DNA from: a virus
Length of the DNA: 46,982 nucleotides
IMG/VR virus record: IMGVR_UViG_3300022846_000001
Coordinates: 1-46,982 of that record
Strand: one strand, 5' to 3'
The notes beneath the pieces are model-generated. The model worked only from the letters and a program-made list of their open reading frames with translations. It was not told the DNA's origin and searched no databases. Shown here one piece after another: positions 28,645-37,248 of this stretch (its first letter is position 1; every line of letters begins with the position of its first letter). The position numbers and the translations under genes were made by a program.

Positions 28645-29856
28645 ATGAAACCAGACATAACGTTAGTATTCCCAAGCAGTCCGTTTCTGTTGAACCAGAT
28701 AATGTTCCCACCGTTGGGGATAATGTATCTGAGTGCTTTTTTGAAACAGCATGGTATGGCGGTACAGTGTTTAGACATGGCTTTAGGACACACTGCTGAT
28801 ATGGCAGAGGCTGACATTATAGGTCTTTCTTTCACCACCCCACAGAGGGACGAGGCTTTTAAGTTGGCTAAGTATTATAAAAAGAAGGGTAGGTATGTAA
28901 TGGCTGGTGGCCCTCATCCTACCCACATGCCAGAAGAGTGCAAGCAGAACGGTATAGATTTGGTAATACCGGGATACGGTGAAGTACCACTATACAATGC
29001 AATGCAAGAGATCAAGGGTGGTAGCGATAGAATAACTGAAGACGTTAAAATAGACGACTACCCAATGCCAGACAGAGACTGTTTGCCTATCAATAAGTAT
29101 TACCAAGAAATAGATGGTTGTATAGCTACACCATTGATTGCCTCTAGGGGATGCTATGGAAGATGTTCGTTCTGTTCAAAGGTGAGTCCCAAGTTTAGCA
29201 TACAGTCTGCTGAAAGAACTTTAGCTGAAATAGAGCACCTAAACTCTAAGTATGGCTACACTGCTTTCTCAATATATGACGACACCATCGCAACAGACAA
29301 AAAAAGGTTAAGCCTGTTGGCAAACGATTTGGTTGACAGAGGTTATAAGTTTAGATGCTTCTGTAGGGCAGACCTTTTAAATGATAAAAATGTTTGTTTA
29401 GACTTGTCAGCAATGGGTGTTGTTGACGTAGGTATTGGCATTGAAAGCGGTTCTGATTATATATTAAAGAAGAATATGAAGGGTAACACAGTTGACATTA
29501 ATACTATTGCCGTAAGAAATCTACAAGAAGTTGGTGTAAGAGCGAAAGCTTTCTTAATTGTTGGACTTCCTGGTGAGAACGAAGACACGGTAAAAGAAAC
29601 TGCAAGATGGATAGAGACTGCTCAACCTGATGATATTGGTGTTTCCATGTTTCAGCCTCTTCCGGGTTCAGATATTTTTAAACATCCAGAAAAATATGAT
29701 ATAGAGTTTAAGTATAATGGTAATCCAATGTGGTATAGAGGTACACCGGGTGAGTATAAACCAATGACAAGGACTAAAGACTTATCAACAGACAGAATAA
29801 TAGAACTTAGAGACCAACTAGAAGGTAACTATAAACGTAAGGAGTTGCTTCAATGA
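28645..29856 (+). CDS. Radical SAM enzyme with B12-binding-like N-terminus
   Basis: A 403-residue protein. The first 130 residues (LGIMYLSAFLKQHGMAV, then ADIIGLSFTTPQRDEAF, GGPHPTHMPEEC, PGYGEVPL) match the B12-binding-like domain of class B radical SAM methylases, but a DxHxxG cobalt ligand is not visible. C170, C174 and C177 (SRGCYGRCSFC) form the CxxxCxxC cluster, and GVVDVGIGIESGSD and AFLIVGLPGENEDT follow. Such enzymes methylate unreactive carbons or rearrange sugars. In this cassette, C-methylation of a sugar is a plausible role. Confidence 0.85.
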   Translation: MKPDITLVFPSSPFLLNQIMFPPLGIMYLSAFLKQHGMAVQCLDMALGHTADMAEADIIGLSFTTPQRDEAFKLAKYYKKKGRYVMAGGPHPTHMPEECKQNGIDLVIPGYGEVPLYNAMQEIKGGSDRITEDVKIDDYPMPDRDCLPINKYYQEIDGCIATPLIASRGCYGRCSFCSKVSPKFSIQSAERTLAEIEHLNSKYGYTAFSIYDDTIATDKKRLSLLANDLVDRGYKFRCFCRADLLNDKNVCLDLSAMGVVDVGIGIESGSDYILKKNMKGNTVDINTIAVRNLQEVGVRAKAFLIVGLPGENEDTVKETARWIETAQPDDIGVSMFQPLPGSDIFKHPEKYDIEFKYNGNPMWYRGTPGEYKPMTRTKDLSTDRIIELRDQLEGNYKRKELLQ

Positions 29857-30044
29857 GGGGTAAAATATATTGGATATGCAATAAATGCGGTACCGAGATT
29901 GAAGACAAGGTTAATTGGTTCAGCGGTAAATATACATGCACTAACTGTGGTACAGAAAAAGACTCTCACTATATAGAACAGCAGTTAATACAACGTGGTA
30001 AGATGAACCACGAAAAAAAGAATAAGGAGGAAAACGAATGCTAG
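29853..30044 (+). CDS. Zinc-ribbon protein
   Basis: A 63-residue protein with IYWICNKCGTEIEDK and KYTCTNCGTEKDS, a four-Cys ribbon, and a Lys/Glu/Asn tail. It overlaps the radical SAM gene (ATGA) and the next gene. It may be a partner or regulator of the cassette. Function unknown. Confidence 0.7.
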   Translation: MRGKIYWICNKCGTEIEDKVNWFSGKYTCTNCGTEKDSHYIEQQLIQRGKMNHEKKNKEENEC

Positions 30045-30439
30045 ACGTTTTTGTTATTAATGTACACCAACCTAACTCTAGTTTTGTAGAGGCAGTAAGT
30101 TCTTTCAATGGTAGGATTAACAGGATGTATGCGGTTGATACCATGGCAGACATAAACAATATAGCAAAAGAATCTGAGTGGTATGGAGTGTTGTATGATA
30201 ATGAGACAATAGAAGACCAACTACTTGAGGCACTACCTGTTTTCTTTGAACAGTCTAAGGCTGATGTTTTGATAGCTTACCGTGGCAACAATGACAATAT
30301 TAAACCAGAGTCAATGGGGCCAAGGTTTTTCAGGAGAGATGTCGTGTTGAGCAATTTGTGCCTTGACGTTGAAGACGAAGAAGGATTGGTATTTGATAAA
30401 ATATTAAATGGATGGATTTTAAATAATGTCAGCACCTAA
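30038..30439 (+). CDS. Hypothetical protein, possible GT-A-like fold
   Basis: A 133-residue protein. VFVINVHQPNSSFVEAV, WYGVLYDNETIEDQL, a long helix with LPVFFEQSKADVLIAYRG and PRFFRRDVVLSNLCL recall the shape of a small nucleotide-sugar transferase (a strand ending in a D-x-E-like site, and a PRxFR acceptor segment). No full DxD motif is visible. It ends the cassette just before the tail genes. It may be a degenerate transferase or an unrelated protein. Confidence 0.45.
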   Translation: MLDVFVINVHQPNSSFVEAVSSFNGRINRMYAVDTMADINNIAKESEWYGVLYDNETIEDQLLEALPVFFEQSKADVLIAYRGNNDNIKPESMGPRFFRRDVVLSNLCLDVEDEEGLVFDKILNGWILNNVST

Positions 30440-30908
30440 GAATATACCACAATACTTTGCAATGCTTGACAAGCTTGCTTCTGGTTCTAAGAAGGTTATT
30501 GAGGAAGATACCCCTTACCGGAACGCAGTAAGGTTTAGGGGTATTGTGTTGATGAATATTGTTAAGCAAAAATATGCAAGTTCATTTAAGAGACTCAGCA
30601 AGGCATATGAAGATAAGAAGGCAAGGCTTGGACAGGCACAAGGTTTTTGGAGGATGTCTAACGACCTTATTAGAAGTTTAAAAGCGTTTAGATACAAGAA
30701 GGGTAAGCTTAAGGGTTGGGTTGGTGGTGTGATTCCGGGGACAGCAAACGCTAACGGTGAAGATATTACGAAGTATGGTCTTGCGGTAGAGAATAGTATC
30801 AAGGGTGGTAGACCAGTGTTTGGAATGACAACGAATGACTATTACGGCAAAGACCTTAAGATAATTGGTAAAGATGCAGTAAAGAAGATTAAGCTTTTTT
30901 GGAGATAA
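30426..30908 (+). CDS. Putative minor tail / tail completion protein (gp10-like)
   Basis: A 160-residue basic protein. The helical first half (FAMLDKLASGSKKVIEED, then VLMNIVKQKYASSFKRLSK) and Gly-rich second half (KGWVGGVIPGTANANG, then GKDAVKKIKLFWR) look like HK97 gp10-type tail completion proteins, which sit near the head-tail joint. The match is by character and position before the tail terminator. Its ATG lies inside the end of the preceding gene. Confidence 0.55.
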   Translation: MSAPKNIPQYFAMLDKLASGSKKVIEEDTPYRNAVRFRGIVLMNIVKQKYASSFKRLSKAYEDKKARLGQAQGFWRMSNDLIRSLKAFRYKKGKLKGWVGGVIPGTANANGEDITKYGLAVENSIKGGRPVFGMTTNDYYGKDLKIIGKDAVKKIKLFWR

Positions 30909-30911
30909 CAA

Positions 30912-31244
30912 ATGAACACAATCAACTATGAAAAAATGTCACCAGTTGAACTTGTAAGAGTAATAAAAGAAAACTTTGCAGATCATAAAGAGTGTAAGCT
31001 ATCGAGGTACAGTATTAAATGGGGAAAGTGGTCTAGGCAGATGAACGTAGCGATAAGGGCAAGACTTGGAGGTAATGAGCCTAAAACGGTTAAAGACAAA
31101 CTAATGGTAGTCCATAATTATTGGAAGCTGGTATCAGAAATACTTGAACTTTATTTGTCTAGCGGATTCTTCAATGGTCTTAAGAGAAATAAGTTTATTG
31201 ATGAAGCACAGGGTTTGGAAAACATTATAAAAGGGGTATCGTAA
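30912..31244 (+). CDS. Hypothetical tail-region protein
   Basis: A 110-residue basic, helical protein (VELVRVIKENFADH, then YSIKWGKWSRQMNVAIRARLGG, and LVSEILELYLSSG). It lies between the completion protein and the tail terminator-like gene. No family is recognised. Confidence 0.6.
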   Translation: MNTINYEKMSPVELVRVIKENFADHKECKLSRYSIKWGKWSRQMNVAIRARLGGNEPKTVKDKLMVVHNYWKLVSEILELYLSSGFFNGLKRNKFIDEAQGLENIIKGVS

Positions 31245-31245
31245 C

Positions 31246-31722
31246 GTGGGATTAGAACCAACAGCAAGAGAATCAAATTTAAGAGACAGTCTTAAGAAGT
31301 ATTTTGTTGACCATCTGTCCAAGACACACGGTATAGCACTTAGGATGTTTGACAAGAACTTGAGTACACCAGCAACACAGACCAAGGCAATAGACCAATG
31401 GGTATCTATATCAATGGGTAGCAAGACAAGAGATATAGTATCATCATTGGTGCTTGACATATATTGTAACACACGCAAGGACGCTGAAGGGTTTAAGTTG
31501 TCTCAGTTGACTGATACTGTTTATCAATACCTTGTAGACCTTACACAGACAGACAGACTGGCAAGGATACCCTTCTACCAAAGCAAGCCAAAGGGTCAGT
31601 CTTGGGTTCTACTTGGTGCTCTATTAGTTACAGACATTATTGAAAGTGATGATATTGAAGGTGAAGATAAAACAAAGTTTAAAATACTAACGGTTAGTTT
31701 GCGATGGCCTGCAAATGTATAA
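31246..31722 (+). CDS. Putative tail terminator protein
   Basis: A 158-residue protein with GTG start. VSISMGSKTRDIVSSLVLDIYCNTRKDAEGFKL, split by short loops here, then QLTDTVYQYLVDLTQTDRL and ARIPFYQSK resemble tail terminator proteins that cap the tail tube and join it to the head. The alpha/beta order and length fit. The start is one base after the preceding stop. Confidence 0.65.
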   Translation: MGLEPTARESNLRDSLKKYFVDHLSKTHGIALRMFDKNLSTPATQTKAIDQWVSISMGSKTRDIVSSLVLDIYCNTRKDAEGFKLSQLTDTVYQYLVDLTQTDRLARIPFYQSKPKGQSWVLLGALLVTDIIESDDIEGEDKTKFKILTVSLRWPANV

Positions 31723-31733
31723 CGGGGGACAAA

Positions 31734-31958
31734 ATGGGTGACAAGATATTTATCAACTGTGAGAAGTGTGGGAAAAGACTTATAGAGAGATTACCAAACG
31801 GGTTATTCAGGTTCCTTTATGGCAAGAGTTCTAAACATTCTCTTGACATGACCCCAGCTGTTGAAATTGTAATAAAGGGTAACGTAGAGATTAAGTGCTT
31901 AAGCAGAAAATGCAAGCATGTTAATAAGCTAAGCTACCTTCCAAATATTGGAACATAA
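31734..31958 (+). CDS. Com-like zinc finger protein
   Basis: A 74-residue protein. INCEKCGKRLIERLPNGLF and, 45 residues on, VEIKCLSRKCKHVNKLSYL give a CxxC...CxxxxC zinc site with a C-terminal basic strand. The layout resembles the Com family of phage zinc proteins, which in Mu activates translation of mom. The role here is not known. GGGGGACAAA before the ATG at 31734 decides this start over 31704. Confidence 0.65.
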   Translation: MGDKIFINCEKCGKRLIERLPNGLFRFLYGKSSKHSLDMTPAVEIVIKGNVEIKCLSRKCKHVNKLSYLPNIGT

Positions 31959-32034
31959 TCGCTTGTCGAAGACTTACAATTGCTGATGCGAAGCTCTGGG
32001 TAATAAACTAAACATGAACAGAAAGGATTAAGTT

Positions 32035-32622
32035 ATGGCAAGAACAGGCCCAACAACCACAGATTCGTCAACCGTAAAACTAGGCTTGGCGCAAATTAGA
32101 GTCGTTGATTCATCTGATAATATTGCCAACAGAAATGTTGTCGGTACGTCCTCAGACTCTATAGGTACTTTGGCAACGACCAAGTACACAGGAGACACAG
32201 AATTCTATAAACTTGAATCTGGTTTTCCTCTTATGACAGATGCGTATTTCCCCCTTAGAGAAAGTGCTATGCTTGAGTGTGGCATCAGGGAAATGACCCC
32301 ATACAACTGGGCATTAATATATGGATTAGACCCCACTGGTGGTACTTATGCTGAGGCACATTCTGGTGAGATTAACTTGGGAGCAAGAACAACTCCTGAA
32401 TTTCTAAGAATGGAAGCAGTATATACATACCCCGATGGTACTCACTATATGTATATCGTATTTCCGAGAGCACAGGTTACATCAACAGTTGAAGAAGATA
32501 GCCAGTTAGAAGAAGCTTCTTCCGTACCTGTTACCTTTACCGCTACCCCAGCAGATAGTTCTATTACTGATGGTAATGCGGCATGGGATGATGGCCCTCT
32601 TGGTAGAATTTATTGGGAATAG
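32035..32622 (+). CDS. Major tail tube protein
   Basis: A 195-residue beta-rich protein, low in Lys and without Cys except CGIREM. TVKLGLAQIRVVDSSDNIA, then FYKLESGFPLMTDAYFPLRE and YIVFPRAQVTST fit a siphovirus tail tube monomer, with FPRAQVTSTV like the tube-ring strand of these proteins. It precedes the G/T chaperones and tape measure, the usual order. AGAAAGGATTAAGTT precedes the ATG. Confidence 0.8.
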   Translation: MARTGPTTTDSSTVKLGLAQIRVVDSSDNIANRNVVGTSSDSIGTLATTKYTGDTEFYKLESGFPLMTDAYFPLRESAMLECGIREMTPYNWALIYGLDPTGGTYAEAHSGEINLGARTTPEFLRMEAVYTYPDGTHYMYIVFPRAQVTSTVEEDSQLEEASSVPVTFTATPADSSITDGNAAWDDGPLGRIYWE

Positions 32623-32655
32623 TCCCTAGCAATCTTATTTAAGAAAGGATTTAAA

Positions 32656-33165
32656 ATGGAACAAGTATCAAACCCAGAAGCAGAGAACAAAACGATGAAC
32701 CCTCAGATTGCGAGTGTCGATATCGGCATTCGTAGTTTGAGACCCATCGAGATATTACCTTTATCAATGGGTGATTTAAACAAAATAATAGCATTGATAG
32801 AAAAAGATTTAAAAGAATACATGGAACGCAACCCCGAAGGTGGTACTGAAATTACGATAGGTACATTTATCGTTAATACCATAAAGAACAACATAAATAA
32901 GGTTCTCGTTCTTGTGTTGGATGTAAATGACAAACATGTAGATAAGATTTTAAATGAAATGACTACCATGCAAGCAAGCGAGATTGTTAAGATAATTTAT
33001 GAAGAGAACTTTTTCAACCCATTTGAAAAAAACTTAAAGAGCCTTCTCGCACAAACGCTGGGAAGGCTGTTTCCACAGCAGACGCAGTTAGAACCGTCAT
33101 TAGAAGCTACGGAGGATACAGAATTGAAGACTTCTACCGAAAGCGATGGTCAGACGGAGGCGTAA
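32656..33165 (+). CDS. Tail assembly chaperone G
   Basis: A 169-residue protein, upstream partner of the frameshifted G-T product. EILPLSMGDLNKIIALIEKD, then IGTFIVNTIKNNINKVLVLV, and NEMTTMQASEIVKIIYEENF are helical, as in gpG-like chaperones. These proteins prevent the tape measure from aggregating and recruit tube subunits. It comes before the tape measure. The A_AAA_AAC slippery site lies at 33027-33033 near its end. AAAGGATTTAAA precedes the ATG. Confidence 0.8.
   Translation: MEQVSNPEAENKTMNPQIASVDIGIRSLRPIEILPLSMGDLNKIIALIEKDLKEYMERNPEGGTEITIGTFIVNTIKNNINKVLVLVLDVNDKHVDKILNEMTTMQASEIVKIIYEENFFNPFEKNLKSLLAQTLGRLFPQQTQLEPSLEATEDTELKTSTESDGQTEA
33027..33033 (+). promoter_or_regulatory. 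-1 ribosomal frameshift slippery site
   Basis: A_AAA_AAC in the G frame (codons GAA AAA AAC). After a -1 slip the next codon is at 33033, and the frame is open to 33443, crossing into T. The T frame has a TGA at 33024-33026, just upstream, so T can be reached only by slippage here or nearby. Possible stimulatory structure downstream was not tested. Confidence 0.8.
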
Positions 33166-33443
33166 CCAAGAATCAGATGTTATTCTTCTACAACAGAGCA
33201 CAAGAAGAAGAATACGAAAATATGAAGTTCCAAGCTGGATTGCAGGGTGTTGATTTAGACAAAGAGATTAATAAGCAACAGACGATCAATACGAGTAAGG
33301 GTGAAGTGACGTTGCCGGGAGAGTTTATGTTTGGTGACCCAGCAGAGAACGAAGACCTGTCAGACAAAGAGAAACATGATTTAACGGAAAAGATGATGGG
33401 TATGCATAAAAGGTGGGCAGGTAATAAGTTGAAAGGTATGTAA
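33033..33443 (+). CDS. Tail assembly chaperone T (frameshift extension of G)
   Basis: 136 residues read after the -1 shift, giving a G-T protein of about 262 residues. The T part has VRTVIRSYGGYRIEDFYRKR then WSDGGVTKNQMLFFYNR and an acidic/Lys end, matching the IE...Y..RW pattern of gpT-like domains. An ATG at 33177 inside it has no clear ribosome site, so independent expression is unlikely. The G-T ratio controls tail assembly in lambda-like phages. Confidence 0.75.
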   Translation, partial: LKEPSRTNAGKAVSTADAVRTVIRSYGGYRIEDFYRKRWSDGGVTKNQMLFFYNRAQEEEYENMKFQAGLQGVDLDKEINKQQTINTSKGEVTLPGEFMFGDPAENEDLSDKEKHDLTEKMMGMHKRWAGNKLKGM

Positions 33444-33444
33444 C

Positions 33445-36400
33445 ATGGCAGAACAAACATTAATTCTTGGAACATTATTTACAGGTAAGCTAGACCCTTC
33501 GTTTAAGAAGTATCTAGTATCCATGAAACGATTGGTTCGTGGTGTTGGTGATGAGTTTACTAGGACTGGAACCAAAGCTACTAGAGCTACAGCAAAGGTA
33601 AAACAGTTTACGTCTGCTGTAAACGCAAGTAACAAAAAGTCAAAGATGGCTAGCTCTGGTGTGGGGGCTGGGTTTGCGTCTGCTGGTAATAAGGCTGGTG
33701 TAGCTACGTCACAAATAATGAAATATAACGGAGTTGTAAGAGACAGTGTTATACAGCTTGTACGTTCTGGTGGTGTTGGGTTAGCCAATAGGTATGAACA
33801 TATCGGCAGACGAGCCTTCCAAGCTACATCACCAGTATTGCGGTTTACCCAAGCATTAAAAAGAATCTTTACAACAATGGGTGGTGGTGGTGGTGCAATT
33901 GGTGGTGGTGGTGGCCCTTTTAGATTGATTGGTGATAGTGCAAAAGGTGCTTCGTCTAAAGTTGGGTCGTTCACAGAAAAGGTTGTCGATGGCAAAGAGC
34001 CAGTAAAAAAATATGGTGGGTTCCTAACAAGAATAGGGAAGGCATTTAAAACATTACTAGCGTATGGTGCTGCTGGTGCTGTTATTATGGGTATCACTCA
34101 GGCTTTACGTGCTGGTTTATCTGAGATAGTTGCATACGACCAAGCACTAAAGAATCTTGAAGCAATCAGTGGTGCAACAACCCTAGAACTTATCATTATG
34201 GGTGACAAAATAAAGGATGTTGCCAGAACAACAAGGTTCTCTACCCGTGAGATTGGGCAGGGCATGGTCACCATAACACAGGCTGGTTTTACCGCTGTAG
34301 AAGCCATACAAACAATGCAAGCTGTAGCAGACCTATCAACCGGTACACTTACAAGCATGACAACAGTATCAGATTTGCTTACCACGGCTCTTAGAGCCTT
34401 TAACTTGGAAGCACTTCAGTCTGGTAGGGTTGCCGATGTTATGGCAAACGCTGTCAATAAATCAAAACTTACAGTTGACAAACTAAGGATTGCTTTCAAC
34501 TTTGCAGGTGCTGCATCTGCTCAGGCTGGTCTATCAATCGAACAGACTGCTGCATCAATGATGGTTCTTGCTAACAATGGTCTTAGGGCTAGTACGATTG
34601 GTACTGGTTTTAGGCAGGTCTTGAAACGTCTTATTGCACCAAACGAGAGATTGCGTGATGCATACCTTCAGGCTGGTGTTGCACTTGATGGCCTAACTAT
34701 AGACCAAACACAATCATATGAAAAAGTTTTAATGAACATAACAAGGGTTTTGTTTGATGCTGAAACAAGAACGGTTGATATGGCTAAGGCATTTAAACTA
34801 TTTGGTCTTAGGGGTTCACAGGCAGCTGCTATTCTAGTTAAAGAATATGCTTCTGGTAGATTTAAACAGGCTATTGATAGAACCTTTGATATCGGTACTG
34901 CTGCTAAGATGGCCGGTATACAGTTTCAAGGGTTAAAAGTATCAATCAAAAATTTAAAGGATAATTGGGGATTATTGTTTGTAGCCCTTGGAGAAGGTGG
35001 TATAAAAACTGCGCTGTCGGTTGTTCTTCAGTTGGCAAAGAAGTTGATAGTTGTTTTTACAGACTTAGCCTCAAGGGGGTTTTCTTCTGCCATCATGCAG
35101 GTAACGCTATTGACTGGAGCTATTTGGGGTTCAGTTAAAGCCGTAAATGCACTGGTTAAAGCATGGCAAATGTTAGCTAAGAGTAGATTTATGATATCGC
35201 TTATGTCTACAGGTGGTATAGCTGCTCTTGGAAGTAGTTGGATTGGTTTGATTGCACTTTTTGTTGCGTCAGCTACAATAGCTATCTATAAGTTCATTAC
35301 GGCATCTGATAGGCTTGGAGATTCTTTTTTGAAACTAGCTGCTGACCATCATGGCGTTGCTATATCTCTTGAGTCTTATGCTGGAGCACTTGAAGAAATA
35401 TCTAAAAGATTGAATGGCCCAGACGCTAAGACTGCTAGACAAGAATACGAGGCAACACTAGAAAGATTTGTTAAAGACCATCCTATTGTTGCTAAGTCTC
35501 TAGACGTATATACCACGTCAATAAAGAACAACATCGAGGCTATGAAAAACGCTTCTACTGATGAGTATTCTAAAGAGTTAAAAGAGCGACTTAGTGCTAC
35601 TAGAGAATTAACCAGTGCAGAAACAGCTAGGAACATTTCAAGCGGTTTATGGGAATTTGCTAAGGGTGATTTTAATGGGTTTTTGAACCAATTTAGTATA
35701 ACTTATAAGTTTTTAGAAAAAATGAACGGAATAGCAGTTGGTAGTATTGAAGAATTAAGAAACGAAACATTCAAGATGATTGATAGTGTTAGCTTAAACG
35801 ATTTTCCTCCACAGATAAGGGGGATAATATTTATGCTTAAAAAATTGTCTGGTGCTGCTGGTGTGGTAGGTAGAGACTTGGAAATAATTGGTGAAGATAT
35901 TGCTAATACTGGAAAAAACACGAAGGCTGGTCAGGATGCTATTAAAAAAACAGCAGATGCATTTTATGGTATAGCTGAAATAATAAGGAATATGCAACTA
36001 AAGAAAAAAGATTTTTCTATTGATGATTATCTAGATATAAACAAAATGAAGCTTTCTAAAGAAGAATATGCTGCACTTGAAGCTCAGATGAAAAAGGTTA
36101 TAGCCAAAGAAAAGGAACTTGCAAAAGAAAGAGCTAGGATTGACGCAGAGAATGCTAGGTATGCTCGGGCAGAAGAACCAGATTTTTTCAAGAATGCATT
36201 AGGACAGACCGATGACCAAGGTATAATAAATAAACTAAGAGCCTCATTTGATACTTATGAGTCTGTATTAGCAACAGAGTTAGAGAGGATAGATGCTCAA
36301 GAGGGTAGATTTTATGGTAACTCTGTTAAGCGTGCAGAAGAAAAAGAAAAAGCTAAGGTAGATGCACTGCAAGACGCTACACTTGAAATGATGAAGATAT

Positions 36401-37248
36401 TAAAGGCATCAGACATAAGTTTGTTGACCGAACAGGCTAGGACTTTAAGGGTTGAACTAGATAAAATAAATTCCCAGAAAAAAAACAACAGAGACCAGAA
36501 TGAAGTAAATTCACTACAAGACAAGCTTGCCCTTGCTAATAAGGAATTAGCTATTTTACTTGCTGGTTTCAATAAGCTTATGGAGGACAACCCCACGTTA
36601 AAGACAGACGATTTAACGTTCTTAAACCCTCTTATAATGGCATTTGATAAACTTGATATCAAGGTAAATAAGGCAGACCAAGCGGTTAATGACACATTTA
36701 AGAATTGGGAAAAGATAGGTGTTGACGTTGGTAACTCTCTTGTAGATAACATAGCAAATGGTTTTGGGGAGATAGCATCTGGTGCAGACAGCATGGCTGA
36801 AAGGTTCCAGAGCATGGCTCAACGTATGATTCAGGACATGATAGCACTGATATCAAAGGTTCTTATGTTGAAAGCATTACTTGGTGCAACAGGTGGATGG
36901 ACTGGCGGTGGTTTGGTTAACAAGTTTGCACAGGCAGGTCTTGGTAAGCTTGGATTTGACAACCCCGTATCTTCTGTTGCAGGAAGTGCCATTGGTGGTA
37001 TGGCACGTAGTTCTACACCTATTGCAAACAATATAATAAACCCTATCGGTAATATGGTAACACCAAAGGTTGCCCGTAGCGTAAGCGGTGGAGGTGGTAC
37101 AACAACAACAACAAATCATTTTAAAATTAATGCTGTAGATGCTGGCTCGTTTAATAAGCTTCTATCAAACAGGGGAGCAAGGGCTATAATGGTAAACACA
37201 ATCACATCTAACAAACAGCACAATGGTGTTATAAGGAGTGGGAACTAA
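33445..37248 (+). CDS. Tape measure protein
   Basis: A 1267-residue protein, first ATG one base after the T stop. Residues 190-500 have the helical PhageMin_Tail-like core (MGDKIKDVARTTRFSTREIG, then AIQTMQAVADLSTG, and AGLSIEQTAASMMVLANNG). Two hydrophobic stretches near residues 545-610 (IMQVTLLTGAIWGSVKAV and GLIALFVASATIAIYKF) follow, then a long coiled coil to about 1070. Its length sets tail length, about 190 nm at 1.5 angstrom per residue. A Gly run (GGGGG twice) is near residue 147. It may also form the channel for DNA entry. Confidence 0.9.
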   Translation: MAEQTLILGTLFTGKLDPSFKKYLVSMKRLVRGVGDEFTRTGTKATRATAKVKQFTSAVNASNKKSKMASSGVGAGFASAGNKAGVATSQIMKYNGVVRDSVIQLVRSGGVGLANRYEHIGRRAFQATSPVLRFTQALKRIFTTMGGGGGAIGGGGGPFRLIGDSAKGASSKVGSFTEKVVDGKEPVKKYGGFLTRIGKAFKTLLAYGAAGAVIMGITQALRAGLSEIVAYDQALKNLEAISGATTLELIIMGDKIKDVARTTRFSTREIGQGMVTITQAGFTAVEAIQTMQAVADLSTGTLTSMTTVSDLLTTALRAFNLEALQSGRVADVMANAVNKSKLTVDKLRIAFNFAGAASAQAGLSIEQTAASMMVLANNGLRASTIGTGFRQVLKRLIAPNERLRDAYLQAGVALDGLTIDQTQSYEKVLMNITRVLFDAETRTVDMAKAFKLFGLRGSQAAAILVKEYASGRFKQAIDRTFDIGTAAKMAGIQFQGLKVSIKNLKDNWGLLFVALGEGGIKTALSVVLQLAKKLIVVFTDLASRGFSSAIMQVTLLTGAIWGSVKAVNALVKAWQMLAKSRFMISLMSTGGIAALGSSWIGLIALFVASATIAIYKFITASDRLGDSFLKLAADHHGVAISLESYAGALEEISKRLNGPDAKTARQEYEATLERFVKDHPIVAKSLDVYTTSIKNNIEAMKNASTDEYSKELKERLSATRELTSAETARNISSGLWEFAKGDFNGFLNQFSITYKFLEKMNGIAVGSIEELRNETFKMIDSVSLNDFPPQIRGIIFMLKKLSGAAGVVGRDLEIIGEDIANTGKNTKAGQDAIKKTADAFYGIAEIIRNMQLKKKDFSIDDYLDINKMKLSKEEYAALEAQMKKVIAKEKELAKERARIDAENARYARAEEPDFFKNALGQTDDQGIINKLRASFDTYESVLATELERIDAQEGRFYGNSVKRAEEKEKAKVDALQDATLEMMKILKASDISLLTEQARTLRVELDKINSQKKNNRDQNEVNSLQDKLALANKELAILLAGFNKLMEDNPTLKTDDLTFLNPLIMAFDKLDIKVNKADQAVNDTFKNWEKIGVDVGNSLVDNIANGFGEIASGADSMAERFQSMAQRMIQDMIALISKVLMLKALLGATGGWTGGGLVNKFAQAGLGKLGFDNPVSSVAGSAIGGMARSSTPIANNIINPIGNMVTPKVARSVSGGGGTTTTTNHFKINAVDAGSFNKLLSNRGARAIMVNTITSNKQHNGVIRSGN

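Noticed and set aside
33177-33443. T as an independent gene from the ATG at 33177
   Set aside because: No clear ribosome site, the open frame extends upstream to a TGA just before the slippery site, and coding character continues across the ATG.
33875-33925. GGT-repeat run as a possible microsatellite or regulatory repeat
   Set aside because: It codes for the Gly run of the tape measure protein and has no sign of separate function.
33381-34097. Long reverse-strand frame of 238 codons opposite the tape measure start
   Set aside because: It lies opposite Gly/Ala-rich codons of T and tape measure, is Pro-rich, has no ribosome site, and gives no recognisable protein.
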